64,000 bases of DNA from a candidate division WOR-3 bacterium (GTDB lineage Bacteria > Hydrothermota > Tepidihabitantia > Tepidihabitantales > Tepidihabitantaceae). Below are positions 54,188-63,094 of the stretch, in pieces. A program made the translations under genes and the position numbers. The stretch's first letter is position 1. Each line of letters begins with the position of its first letter. The notes under the pieces are model-generated. The model did not search any database, was not told the origin of the DNA, and was given only the letters and a program-made list of their open reading frames with translations. The DNA is taken from assembly GCA_013177935.1 (NCBI GenBank), contig JABLXZ010000002.1:479484-543483 (forward strand), read 5' to 3'.

Positions 54188-55849
54188 TTATTTGAACCGG
54201 AACCGGCTCTTAAAATGGCGCAGGGTTAAATCTTTTCCAAACACCACTTCAACGGGCGGGATTGAATCTCGGTGCTGATAGAGCAGTTTTATCGCCTCAG
54301 CAGCGGCAAACAGGTCCTGGTCCTCATAAGTAAGTCGGGGTACAGCAGCACGGACAAAGTTGTTGCGCGGTGCCGGGCTGTTTTCCAGGCCAAAGGCGTA
54401 AACGCCCAGTTCACACAACCGGTGGCCCGCGACCAATAGCAGGGCAACAAAGGCGATGCCAGGATAATCTTCGTCCCGGGCATCAGGGAAAAACCGGTCA
54501 ATCTCGATATAAACCGCGTGGCCACCCGCGGGCTTAAGCACCGGCACGCCATCAGCGCTCAACCGTTCGGCAAAGCGCTGCACCTGTCCAATTCTGCTTT
54601 CAAGATAGTCCGGGTTGACAACGGTGCGCAAACCTTCGGCAACCGCTTTCAGGTCTCTGCCTGCCAGACCACCATAGGTTGGATGCCCTTCAACAAGAAT
54701 CTGATAATCGGTAAGTTTTTCGAGGAGTTCGGGATAGCGCCGGGCAAAAAGCCCGTCAAGGCGAATCAGCAGTGCGCCGCCGATGTTCACCAGCCCATCC
54801 TTTTTCAAACTGATGTGGAACCCATCAACATATTGAAACATCTCGCGGACTATTTCCGAAATGGTTTTCTGCTCATAGCCTGGTTCGCGCTTGTGAATAA
54901 AATAGGCGTTTTCGGCAAATCGGCAGGCGTCAAAGAAAAACGGGATATTGTGTTCCGCGGTCAGGGCACGGACCGCGCGAATGTTTTCCATTGATACCGG
55001 TTGACCACCGCCGGTATTGTTGGTGATTGTCAGATAGACCAGTGGTATGCGCTCGGGCATTGTCGCAAGGAGCAGTTTTAACTCTTCAAGATTGATGTTA
55101 CCCCGGAACGGAAAGCCCTCGTCGTTTTTGCGGTGCTCATCACAGTTTAGGTTCAAAGCAACAAAGTTACTGTCCTCAATGTTCGCCTCGGTCGTGTCAA
55201 AATGACCATTACTGGGGATGAGGTAACAAGGCGCAACATCGTGCCGGCGTTCAACACGGGCAAGGGCAACTTTGATACGGGCAAAAAGTCCGCTCGGGTC
55301 GGGCAGACTTTCCAGCACAGTAGCAAGCGGCGCCATCTTCTCCGCGGCGAGATAGCGGGCAAGGTTGGAAAAAAGGGCGTGCTCCGCAGCTCTGCCCTGG
55401 TGAAATATAAAAAGCGTCTGAATGGGCCGATTTAAATCCTGGCGCCAGACCTCACCAAAGGTTTTGCCCAGTTGCTCATTCAACTGGTAATAACCTTCAT
55501 TTGAGCCATAAGCCTCATCGCCCAATAGCAGTTCTGCCCACTGCTCCATTGTCATCGTAGTTGTGCCCGAATCCGAAAGCAGGTCGCAGCCCGGTAAAAG
55601 GTGCGCCGGATAGAGAAACGGGTTTAGCCCAATCTGCGCCACCAGTTCGGCACGGGCTTGGACTGAATGGAGCGGACAGGCAGAGGTGCCAAACCGGGCT
55701 TTTGCTTCGTTACAGTTATGCATAGTGTGGGCACGGAAACGGACCGCAGCGTTGCGATAGGCACGGGGTGTAAAATACCTGCCCGGTTGGGCTGGTCTTT
55801 TTGCGAGTTCTTTAAACAACTGGACAAAGAAAGAGAGTTTATCTGCCAT
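54188..55849 (-). CDS. Tryptophanase/tyrosine phenol-lyase family beta-eliminating lyase
   Basis: A 553-residue PLP enzyme of the aromatic amino acid beta-eliminating lyase family. Landmarks: the SDSGTTTMTMEQWAELLLGD segment near 92-110, ITNNTGGGQPVSMENIRAV near 285, the hallmark FFDACRFAENAYFI near 320 and the PLP lysine in FHISLKKDGLVNIGG near 355. It is about 80 residues longer than TnaA or Tpl (near 460-475), with extra sequence at the N-terminus (residues 1-75). It should release ammonia and pyruvate or a related product; whether the substrate is Trp, Tyr or another amino acid is not clear. Start ATG at 55849, leaderless type. Confidence 0.9.
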   Translation of the reverse strand: MADKLSFFVQLFKELAKRPAQPGRYFTPRAYRNAAVRFRAHTMHNCNEAKARFGTSACPLHSVQARAELVAQIGLNPFLYPAHLLPGCDLLSDSGTTTMTMEQWAELLLGDEAYGSNEGYYQLNEQLGKTFGEVWRQDLNRPIQTLFIFHQGRAAEHALFSNLARYLAAEKMAPLATVLESLPDPSGLFARIKVALARVERRHDVAPCYLIPSNGHFDTTEANIEDSNFVALNLNCDEHRKNDEGFPFRGNINLEELKLLLATMPERIPLVYLTITNNTGGGQPVSMENIRAVRALTAEHNIPFFFDACRFAENAYFIHKREPGYEQKTISEIVREMFQYVDGFHISLKKDGLVNIGGALLIRLDGLFARRYPELLEKLTDYQILVEGHPTYGGLAGRDLKAVAEGLRTVVNPDYLESRIGQVQRFAERLSADGVPVLKPAGGHAVYIEIDRFFPDARDEDYPGIAFVALLLVAGHRLCELGVYAFGLENSPAPRNNFVRAAVPRLTYEDQDLFAAAEAIKLLYQHRDSIPPVEVVFGKDLTLRHFKSRFRFK

Positions 55850-55858
55850 TGAAGAACT

Positions 55859-55886
55859 AAATTACTCCGCACCCAGCCAAAGTCAA
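55859..55886 (-). promoter_or_regulatory. Promoter of lyase gene, leaderless type
   Basis: Minus strand TTGACT (55881-55886), 16-base spacer, TAATTT (55859-55864). The ATG at 55849 follows after 9 bases without a Shine-Dalgarno. Confidence 0.65.
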
Positions 55887-55905
55887 GCAGAAAAGGCGGT
55901 GCGGT

Positions 55906-58227
55906 TTAGCGGGTAACGAGCACCTTAACGGTCGCTTTGCCGGGTGTTGCCTCCTTCATTGGCTGGATAAAATAGACCCCAGGGGCAAGATGCCGGATGT
56001 CATTAACACCGGGCTGGAGATTGAGCACTTTACGACCGGAGATGTCAAAGAGAACACCGCTCTGGTTCCGGGGCAAAGTTAGAGTGTAGCGCACCACAGT
56101 TGGAATAAACTGGTCTTCTGAATTACCACCAGGGTTTTGAGCGATTCCGACCAAGGTTGTATCACGGACGAAACAGACCGCCGAACTGCCCGGCACTGAA
56201 ACATAAACCCGGCGCTGGTTCGGGCTATGGACAATTTCTGCGGGATAACCGGGCAAACGAATGCCAGTAACGACCGAATCGGTACGGCAGTCAAACACCT
56301 TGACATCCTGTCCATAGCGGAATGTGCAGTAAAGATAACCGGTGAGCGAATCGTAAACGATTTGACTCAGTCCGCTACCAATCGGAATTGAGTCTTCAAT
56401 CCGGGGTCCGCTCGGGTTAATCACAAAGAACTGGCTACCCGCCGCACAGTAAAGCCGGTTACCGAATTCATTGTGGAACATCAAACCCGGTTGGTACGGT
56501 ATTGGCAGAAAAGAGCGGATGGTATGGGTGGAGCAGTCAACAAAAAACAGCCCGTTCAGGTTGTCAACTGCACAGGCAAGGAGGTTATCTTCAGGCAGAT
56601 AACACACCTCTCTTGGTGTGCCACCTAATCCGAGATGGGCAATCACCTCATTGGTTCGCACATCAAGCACGAACAGTGAATACTGGTCATAGATGGCGGA
56701 GAAATAGAGCCGGTGCAAATTCGGGAAATAACTGATGATGCGGGGGTCCTCGCCAGCATAAAACCTATAGATAATTGAGTCCCGGGCACAGTTGATTACC
56801 TCAATACGATAATCCAGAGCGCAGAACAAACGGTTCTGGTCCGGGACATAAACCGCGCTCCTTGGTATATCGTACAAATGTATCGTCTTACGCACCGTTT
56901 CAGCAGGACAGTCAATCGACACGATGGCAGTTTCCGATGGGAGGAGGGCATAGAGGCGGTTACTTGCGGTAATCGGGATGATTTTGGAAGGGGCAGCGGG
57001 TAGTCTTATCGGGTTGCGGAGAGCGCCGGTTTCGGCGTTAATCGGTACTATCTCGTCGCGTTCGGTACTGGCGCAGTAAACCCGTTCCGTACCCGGAAGA
57101 TAGGCAAGAAGGTTTACCGGAAACCAGGTAACAACCTTATTCACAACTTCACTGGTTCGGGCATTGTATATCACCACCTGATGGCTAAAGCGCTCCGGGG
57201 CATAAATTAAGTTGGCACGCGGATTATAGCCAAGCCCGACAGGATAGGAGCCAGGTGTTGGAATCACCCGAACCACCTGATTGGTAACACCGTCAACCAC
57301 CGCAATGCTATCGGTTTCACTCAAAGCGATGTAAACGAGATTGTCAACCGAGTCAAAAACCAGACCGCGTTGGTTTGTATTGAGATAAATCCAGCGGATT
57401 AAGGTATCAGCAAGGGCGTCGTAAACTCCGAACCAGTTATCGTCCCAGTCGGCACAGTAAAACTTATTACTCACGGTGTTCAGACACATCAACCTTGGTG
57501 AATAACCGGCTACAAGCCAGCGAATTACGGTATCCCGGTCGCAGTCAACCACCGTGATATCCTCATCGTAGTCCTCAGAAATGTAAAGCCGGTTGGTCAG
57601 ATGGTTGTAAAGCATATCATAGTAAAATCCGGCACCTGAATAGAAGGTTTTAATGACACTGTCGGTTGAACAGTCAATTACCGCCACATCCTGGTTATCC
57701 ATAACACAGTAAACCTTATTTACCCGATAGGCGCAGGCGATATTTCCCGACTCGTCTGGGATGGCAATCGTTTTTATCAGGGTGTCGTAGTCGCAATCTA
57801 TGACCCAGACTTCAGGACCACCAACGCAGTATATCCGGTTGAGATTGGGGTTGTAGGCCAGGTCACTGCCGTAATTCGGCAGGTTAATGGTTCGGACCAA
57901 ACGGTTGGCAGCAGCGTCAACCACAAACAACAGGTTGCCGCTGAGAATGTAAAGTTTATTATCCACGGGGTTATAGGTAAAATTTCCGGCAGGACCCGGC
58001 AGTTGAATTAAGGCGATTTTTCGGTTGGTGGTGCCATCAAGGACGCAGATTTGTGAGATACCATCCCCGAAAATGAATACGGTGTTGTTGTTCGGGTTAT
58101 AGAAGATTCGGTTCGGATATGCGGGACCGGCAAACGAATCGGGCAGATAAACGGTTCTTTCCAGCCACTGGGCTGAAACCGGTGTCGCCATCAGGGCGAC
58201 AAGACAAAACAAAAACCACCGGCGCAT
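55906..58227 (-). CDS. YVTN-type beta-propeller surface protein with type IX-like sorting domain
   Basis: A 773-residue secreted protein. Signal peptide at 1-19 (WFLFCLVALMATPVSAQ). Residues 25-680 hold about fourteen repeats of the pattern Y-N-x-x-x-N-(K/R)-(L/V)-Y-x-x, followed by V-(I/V)-D-x-x-T-x-x-V-(I/V)-x-x-(I/L). These are YVTN-type units, probably two beta-propellers. The C-terminus (YTLTLPRNQSGVLFDISGRK, HLAPGVYFIQPMK, KVLVTR) is a Por-type sorting domain. Such proteins are usually displayed on the surface. A strong promoter and AGGAGGTG suggest high expression. Confidence 0.85.
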   Translation of the reverse strand: MRRWFLFCLVALMATPVSAQWLERTVYLPDSFAGPAYPNRIFYNPNNNTVFIFGDGISQICVLDGTTNRKIALIQLPGPAGNFTYNPVDNKLYILSGNLLFVVDAAANRLVRTINLPNYGSDLAYNPNLNRIYCVGGPEVWVIDCDYDTLIKTIAIPDESGNIACAYRVNKVYCVMDNQDVAVIDCSTDSVIKTFYSGAGFYYDMLYNHLTNRLYISEDYDEDITVVDCDRDTVIRWLVAGYSPRLMCLNTVSNKFYCADWDDNWFGVYDALADTLIRWIYLNTNQRGLVFDSVDNLVYIALSETDSIAVVDGVTNQVVRVIPTPGSYPVGLGYNPRANLIYAPERFSHQVVIYNARTSEVVNKVVTWFPVNLLAYLPGTERVYCASTERDEIVPINAETGALRNPIRLPAAPSKIIPITASNRLYALLPSETAIVSIDCPAETVRKTIHLYDIPRSAVYVPDQNRLFCALDYRIEVINCARDSIIYRFYAGEDPRIISYFPNLHRLYFSAIYDQYSLFVLDVRTNEVIAHLGLGGTPREVCYLPEDNLLACAVDNLNGLFFVDCSTHTIRSFLPIPYQPGLMFHNEFGNRLYCAAGSQFFVINPSGPRIEDSIPIGSGLSQIVYDSLTGYLYCTFRYGQDVKVFDCRTDSVVTGIRLPGYPAEIVHSPNQRRVYVSVPGSSAVCFVRDTTLVGIAQNPGGNSEDQFIPTVVRYTLTLPRNQSGVLFDISGRKVLNLQPGVNDIRHLAPGVYFIQPMKEATPGKATVKVLVTR

Positions 58228-58249
58228 AACACCTCCTGTTTGCGCTTTG

Positions 58250-58278
58250 ATTATAAAGCGAAATTAGTTAAATGTCAA
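58250..58278 (-). promoter_or_regulatory. Promoter of beta-propeller gene
   Basis: Minus strand TTGACA (58273-58278), 17-base spacer, TATAAT (58250-58255). A leader of about 16 bases ends in AGGAGGTG. Confidence 0.82.
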
Positions 58279-58351
58279 GGGACAAAAGGGTTAAACAGCG
58301 CAATCAACTCTCGCAAATTTTTGAGTGGATACCTTAAGAGCTCCTGTTGAT

Positions 58352-58370
58352 TGGCACGGAAAAAGTGCCA
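58352..58370. repeat. Inverted repeat between surface gene and defence cassette
   Basis: TGGCAC (58352-58357) and GTGCCA (58365-58370) around a 7-base A-rich loop. It lies downstream of the methyltransferase gene and could be a weak terminator. On the minus strand the stem is followed by ATCAACAGG rather than a T-run. Confidence 0.35.
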
Positions 58371-58405
58371 TTTTGTACCGGTTGGGATGTGCTTAATTTT
58401 AGTAA

Positions 58406-60289
58406 TCATTTTTGAAAGACTAAAATGTTCTCCACACCTATTTTTCCTTTATCAGCTTTGGATAAACCATGTTCAATAACATCCACTAACCGAAATCCAA
58501 CTGCCTTACCAAGATCTCCTAATATAGGAGATGTTTCAATTACTTCCTCTTTTCCGTTTATAAGCCAGGAGTGACATTTACTAACAACCATCAAGTAATA
58601 CTTGTCTTTTTTTAAGACTCGGTAACATTCCTCAAATGATAGTTTCATCATTTTGAGATAGTTCTCGACTGTCTCGGCTTTGTAAGTTCTCCGTGATTTT
58701 TTTAATAGGTCTATAAGCGCTAAACTCGATTCTGGTAAAGCAACTGACGAATATCTATCATTCACAAAAAGTGTCATATTTTCGTATTGGTCTTCATCCC
58801 TATGTTTCGATTGATAAAAGTTTTTAGTTGACTCCCATTTTAGATCATCGTTTAAGCCTAAAATTAATATGGAGATTTTATTATTGCCAATATAATCTAA
58901 GGCATCAAAATATGGCGGCGATGTAAGTATACCATCAATGCTTTCATCCTGTAACATAGACATATTAGTTGAGTCACCTTTAATAATTTTTACTCTCCCT
59001 TTGTTGAGCTTTACACTTAATATTTCAGCCATTTTCTGGGTGGCGTATAAAGTTAAATATCTATCTTCCACATACGATTTAAAAGAATTGATTAAATCCC
59101 AAGTTCTGCTTTTTTCGGAATACTCAACAATCTGCTGACTCAAAAGAATTAAGAAAAATTGTCTAATATCTTCATCTTGGATATCTTCAATTTTTTCTTT
59201 TAAAAACAAAACATTATCGAGATGAGGTTCAATCTTTGCAAAGCCAGCGCTGTTTGAAGCAGCACGCCTTAATTTTTCTTTCAGTGCACTTAAATCATTA
59301 AAGTTGAATTTACGGGAAAGGCTGTCATCAATTGATTCAAATAATTTAATTGCCGCAGTTTTAACTTTGCTAATATCAATTCCAATATTACATTTTACTT
59401 CGGCTATCATCTTACCTATATTCAATACTTCGATTCCTACGGCATTTATACCCATTGTGGGAGCATCAGCAATAAATGCACCAGACCCAACAAAGGGGTC
59501 AAGGATAGTATCCCCTTCTTGAACCTGTAATAAATTTATCAGTGCTCTTGATATTCGGGGGTCACCTTTCCCTTTATATTTATGCAGGTAGTGCAAAAAT
59601 GGTTTCCGCAGGTCCGTTGATGCCCAATCGACAAAATCACCGATATGATTTTTCCCCAATCCCAAATGGGGGGAACGATATTGGCCATCCATTAGATGCG
59701 AAAGCAATTCTTTCAGCCCTTTTTCTATGCCTGATTCTTTCTCAGAGAAGTAGTTTTGCCAGTTTTCACTGTTTCTGGGTCGGAAAACACAAGCAGGAAG
59801 TTTTTTTACTTCTGTCGCATACTCAAAAAGCGTATGAAATGGCAGGAACCTTATCGTTAACAATTTATTTTTAGATTTCACAATATCTTTCAAGAAAATT
59901 TGAGTATAGGGGTTAGGTTCCAATCTATTTTTTGTACCCAACAATTCCTCATTAATTGGTAAGCCAATTTTTTCCAATGTTTGTTGAGGGTTTTCTGATT
60001 CCAGAATTACATAAATTTCCCTGAAGAAAGTTGCTCTTTTAACGATGTTTACTATGTCCATTGTAGAAACTTTTGCCAAAAAGCCCTGTCCTTCTCCAAG
60101 ATAAACCAACCTGCTGATCAAATGTATTACTTCCTCATCTAATAAATTAAATGGTTTTTCTTTGAATAAAGCCGCCAGTGTTTTAACAAACTGCGTTTTA
60201 GTCCCTAATAAACTATCTATTTCCCGATGGGCAAAATAAACCTCATCGGGGTCTCTCAAGTCAAATTTTAGCTTTGCTAATACAATCAT
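58406..60289 (-). CDS. DNA methyltransferase (amino-methylating, SPPY type)
   Basis: A 627-residue protein. SAM-binding motif I DPFVGSGAFIAD near residue 264, the adjoining GINAVGIEVLNIG, and catalytic motif IV TSPPYFDALDY near 457. The order I then IV with about 190 residues between, and SPPY, suggest an N4-cytosine or N6-adenine enzyme, not a C5 one. The N-terminal 240 residues have no recognised domain and may read the target. It is the last gene of an AT-rich operon with a HEPN protein, a DUF262 protein and a HinP1I-like nuclease, so it is probably the protective partner. Start ATG at 60289 after AAGGT, 3 bases past the previous gene. Confidence 0.82.
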   Translation of the reverse strand: MIVLAKLKFDLRDPDEVYFAHREIDSLLGTKTQFVKTLAALFKEKPFNLLDEEVIHLISRLVYLGEGQGFLAKVSTMDIVNIVKRATFFREIYVILESENPQQTLEKIGLPINEELLGTKNRLEPNPYTQIFLKDIVKSKNKLLTIRFLPFHTLFEYATEVKKLPACVFRPRNSENWQNYFSEKESGIEKGLKELLSHLMDGQYRSPHLGLGKNHIGDFVDWASTDLRKPFLHYLHKYKGKGDPRISRALINLLQVQEGDTILDPFVGSGAFIADAPTMGINAVGIEVLNIGKMIAEVKCNIGIDISKVKTAAIKLFESIDDSLSRKFNFNDLSALKEKLRRAASNSAGFAKIEPHLDNVLFLKEKIEDIQDEDIRQFFLILLSQQIVEYSEKSRTWDLINSFKSYVEDRYLTLYATQKMAEILSVKLNKGRVKIIKGDSTNMSMLQDESIDGILTSPPYFDALDYIGNNKISILILGLNDDLKWESTKNFYQSKHRDEDQYENMTLFVNDRYSSVALPESSLALIDLLKKSRRTYKAETVENYLKMMKLSFEECYRVLKKDKYYLMVVSKCHSWLINGKEEVIETSPILGDLGKAVGFRLVDVIEHGLSKADKGKIGVENILVFQK

Positions 60290-60292
60290 ATT

Positions 60293-60943
60293 TTACCTTA
60301 CAATTAAGTCGCTGGCAGTTAATAAAATTTCACTAAAATAACCTATATAGGAAGTTTTTGGCAATTTGCGTACCGGCTTCATCAAGAATTCTCCAGGGGA
60401 AATAGGACTCGCATACCCGAGTTCGTTTCTCAGCATAGATTTATACCCTTCTCTGGTCAGCATAGATTCCAGCATAGATTCATACTCTTCTCTGGATGTT
60501 TGTGATATGTGGACTATTGCATTTCTAAGTGTCGTCATATTTTGTAACGCACGATTTATATCTGCGTTATCACAGAGTACTCTTTTAAATGGCTCACCGT
60601 CTTTAAAAAACAACTCCGACTTTTTCTTTATGAAATTTAAATTTAACCACTTAGCGTAGCGGCGACCAGATGTTATAATAGCATATGCATGGTTTTTATC
60701 CCGAGGGAAAACATAACGATTCGGGGCGTATCCACTATCGGTTTTTTCCCCCAGCATATAAAGAATAAATGTTTCTTCAATAAACCATTCCCACGCTAAA
60801 TACATTTTCAAAAACGAGAGTTCATACACTAAATTAATAACATTACTATCTATATTAGGAATTTGATTCATAGTCTGGAGTAAATTAAAACTATCATTCA
60901 TTTGTGCTATAAATTTATTTTTTGTTTCGTTAAGGTTGGACAT
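60293..60943 (-). CDS. HEPN-domain protein
   Basis: A 216-residue all-alpha protein. The sequence MTTLRNAIVHISQTS near residue 142 contains R-N-x3-H (RNAIVH), the active-site motif of HEPN ribonucleases, and LAWEWFIEETFILYMLG near 50 matches the RiboL-PSP-HEPN style helix. HEPN proteins in such settings cleave RNA and cause growth arrest, or act as toxin partners. It lies between the DUF262 gene (12-base gap) and the methyltransferase gene (3-base gap). Low GC and Lys/Asn/Ile-rich codon use match its cassette neighbours and differ from the rest of the window. Confidence 0.7.
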   Translation of the reverse strand: MSNLNETKNKFIAQMNDSFNLLQTMNQIPNIDSNVINLVYELSFLKMYLAWEWFIEETFILYMLGEKTDSGYAPNRYVFPRDKNHAYAIITSGRRYAKWLNLNFIKKKSELFFKDGEPFKRVLCDNADINRALQNMTTLRNAIVHISQTSREEYESMLESMLTREGYKSMLRNELGYASPISPGEFLMKPVRKLPKTSYIGYFSEILLTASDLIVR

Positions 60944-60955
60944 CTCGTTATCATC

Positions 60956-62014
60956 TTATAAATACTTTATGATAAATGCTAATAAAAACTGATGTCGGCG
61001 ATTTCTCACCGCCTCAACTGTTGTATGACGGGTATAATCATCAATAAATTGTTTAATATCAGGTTCTGAATCCTGTGCAGACTTATTTGAACTTTCCTCC
61101 AAAATTGCCTCAAGCGATTCTAAAGCAATTTTAATTTTAGGGTATTGAGACGGTTCAATTCTCAGCGTATTTTCTGAGTTGGGTAAGCCAAACAACAGGT
61201 CGTAAATCATGCAGTAAAGAGAATAAAACAAGGGGCTTTTATTGAAATAGGAGTCCGGAAGAATGTCACCGTATATTTCTCCGATAGTATCCATACATTT
61301 TTTGAAATTATCTGTTATTTTATCTTTATTATCGAATCGGTCGTCATATCTTTTATAGTAGGTTTCAATAACTCTTCTATCCTGTATCCCATCGATACTG
61401 GCTATAATTAATTCGGAAGTAAGTTCAACATCAGCCATTCTTGCAATTTTCGGTTCCTTGAGGATTTTTGATTTTATCCAAAAGGTATAAAACTCGTGCG
61501 CCATACTGTGCACCGTCTGTTTAAATAGCCCGAAATACTTAGCATTCAAGAGCTCAGTTTTATTTAGAGGCACAGTATAAGTATTTAACCGAGCAAAGAT
61601 TCCGAGAACATCTTTATCCTCTGAAATTAGTACTTTATTAGTGGAAATATTATACAGAAGAAATTCCTTTTGTACCTCGTCGGGCAACTGACTGAAATAT
61701 AATCCCCCGTAATCTTGATTGTGGATTTTTGAAACACTGAAACCATCTTTTAAATAATCCAATATAGTTGCGAGCCGCTGCTGGCCATCAATTACCTCTC
61801 TAATGCTTTTGCGCGTTTTTAAGTCTATTGTTTCTCTGATAAAAACAGGGGGGATAGGTAATTCCCTTAAGATTGTATCAATTAAATATGATTTTGCTTT
61901 CGCCGACCAAACGCGTCTTCTCTGGAATTTTGGCGACAAAATTAATTCCCCCCTTTCATGCCATTGTCTATAATCATTGATAGAATAGGACTTTATTTCA
62001 AAGTTTTTAGCCAT
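60956..62014 (-). CDS. DUF262 (GmrSD-N/ParB-like) protein
   Basis: A 352-residue protein. The DUF262 core includes LSPKFQRRRVWSAKAKSYLI near 27, LPIPPVFIRE, and the nucleotide-handling motif REVIDGQQRLATIL near 73. FARLNTYTVPLNKTELLNAK near 140 is also typical. DUF262 is the N-terminal half of GmrSD restriction enzymes and has NTP-dependent activity. The C-terminal HNH nuclease (DUF1524) of full GmrSD is missing here. The ATG at 62014 overlaps the nuclease gene by 8 bases and has GGAGG upstream. It may give NTP-dependent control to the neighbouring restriction enzyme; that is inference. Confidence 0.85.
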   Translation of the reverse strand: MAKNFEIKSYSINDYRQWHERGELILSPKFQRRRVWSAKAKSYLIDTILRELPIPPVFIRETIDLKTRKSIREVIDGQQRLATILDYLKDGFSVSKIHNQDYGGLYFSQLPDEVQKEFLLYNISTNKVLISEDKDVLGIFARLNTYTVPLNKTELLNAKYFGLFKQTVHSMAHEFYTFWIKSKILKEPKIARMADVELTSELIIASIDGIQDRRVIETYYKRYDDRFDNKDKITDNFKKCMDTIGEIYGDILPDSYFNKSPLFYSLYCMIYDLLFGLPNSENTLRIEPSQYPKIKIALESLEAILEESSNKSAQDSEPDIKQFIDDYTRHTTVEAVRNRRHQFLLAFIIKYL

Positions 62015-62849
62015 TTAATGCCTCCATATTAAATAATTCACATGGTTTTATTTTAAATTGTAACTTATTTGGGTCGGGTGTTCCACCTTTTCTTTGCATA
62101 GTAATTCTTCCAATATATAAACTTCCCCTTGGTGATATTCTTACATCCCCTGCGCCAAAGAAGTTCATCGCAGTATTTATGTCCTTTAATGCCCATGTAG
62201 TTGTATTTTTGACTTTGTTGTAGCGTGTAACTAACATCCAGTTAGCAGATAAACCGCCTCTTCCCTTTATAATATCGGATACAACAAGGATTCTATTTTC
62301 ACGGAAGAAATTTATTATATTATTTACCAAACTTTCCGGTAATTCATCAAGGAACATTCTTCTCTTGTCTCTCAGAATTTTATTTCCGACAATATGAGGA
62401 TACGAAAGAGGATTAATTTCACCAGTAAATAATTTCAGGGCTAATGTTGTATCATCGTCAAATCCCCAGATTTCTCTGTACGAGTCTACTGACCTTTTGT
62501 CCACTTGGTTATAGTCAGCGTCGGAATTGGCTTTTTTTAACGATAGGTTTTCGATTTTTACAATCGCGCCTACCTTTATAATTATTCTTAGCTGCGCATC
62601 AGCTTTTTTGAATTTCATCAGATCTTCAAAGGTTTCCCTTAAACCAAGATTTTCCGCGTCTATTCTTTTCATCCGCGTGGGTATTAGAATTGCCTCAACC
62701 GAATCTATTAAATCAATTTTATATCCCATAATTGCGAGCCATATTTGGGCTTCCTTATCTGTCTTCCAGTTATTGAATTTCTTGCATATGTTTTTCTCAT
62801 TCGCAAATCCGCCTCGGGCTGTAGTTGAGCCGATATTAAAAGTTGTCAT
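62007..62849 (-). CDS. HinP1I-like type II restriction endonuclease
   Basis: A 280-residue protein. From memory it follows R.HinP1I (GCGC-cutting) over most of its length: TTARGGFANEKNICKKFNNW, EAQIWLAIMGY, KADAQL, YREIWGFDDDTTLALKLFTG, KRRMFLDEL, RILVVSDIIKGRGG, FFGAGDVRISPRGSLYIGR and LQFKIKPCELFNM. In HinP1I the metal site uses Asp plus Q-x-K. Here the Asp is kept (KADAQL) but the second half reads NLSLKK, with Ser in place of Gln. An upstream ATG at 62858 sits directly on the AGGGA box; the ATG at 62849, 9 bases away, is preferred. It heads the AT-rich operon. Confidence 0.8.
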   Translation of the reverse strand: MTTFNIGSTTARGGFANEKNICKKFNNWKTDKEAQIWLAIMGYKIDLIDSVEAILIPTRMKRIDAENLGLRETFEDLMKFKKADAQLRIIIKVGAIVKIENLSLKKANSDADYNQVDKRSVDSYREIWGFDDDTTLALKLFTGEINPLSYPHIVGNKILRDKRRMFLDELPESLVNNIINFFRENRILVVSDIIKGRGGLSANWMLVTRYNKVKNTTTWALKDINTAMNFFGAGDVRISPRGSLYIGRITMQRKGGTPDPNKLQFKIKPCELFNMEALNG

Positions 62850-62899
62850 TTGTTGCATTCCCTAAAAATATATAATAATGCCCTAAATACTTCTGATGA

Positions 62900-63037
62900 T
62901 TAAGATGCACTGGACTTTTTGCCCAGATTAGTTCCACATACTTTCTGTTTTCTGGCATCTTTGATAATTACATTCAGTTTTCCGGTTTTGTCAATAAATT
63001 GGTTGGATGTGTTGAGGTCGGGACTGGGTTGCGGCTA
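62900..63037 (-). pseudogene. Possible gene remnant
   Basis: Between the nuclease and ATPase genes, the minus strand has an open stretch of about 44 codons with no start. It reads NTSNQFIDKTGKLNVIIKDA and ends GTNLGKKSSAS at a TAA (62900-62902). It has protein-like composition but no start codon or ribosome binding site and no recognised family, so it may be the tail of a gene lost when the cassette formed. Confidence 0.25.
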
Positions 63038-63094
63038 ATAAAGGTGGGCGTTTTTTATCGTTGACCTGTCCGTATTTGTATGAAATGGGTTTCA

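Noticed and set aside
58351..58370. Second sigma-54 promoter at TTGGCACGGAAAAAGTGCC
   Set aside because: The dinucleotide 10 bases after GG is GT, not GC, on either strand, and no gene starts downstream; it is simply an inverted repeat.
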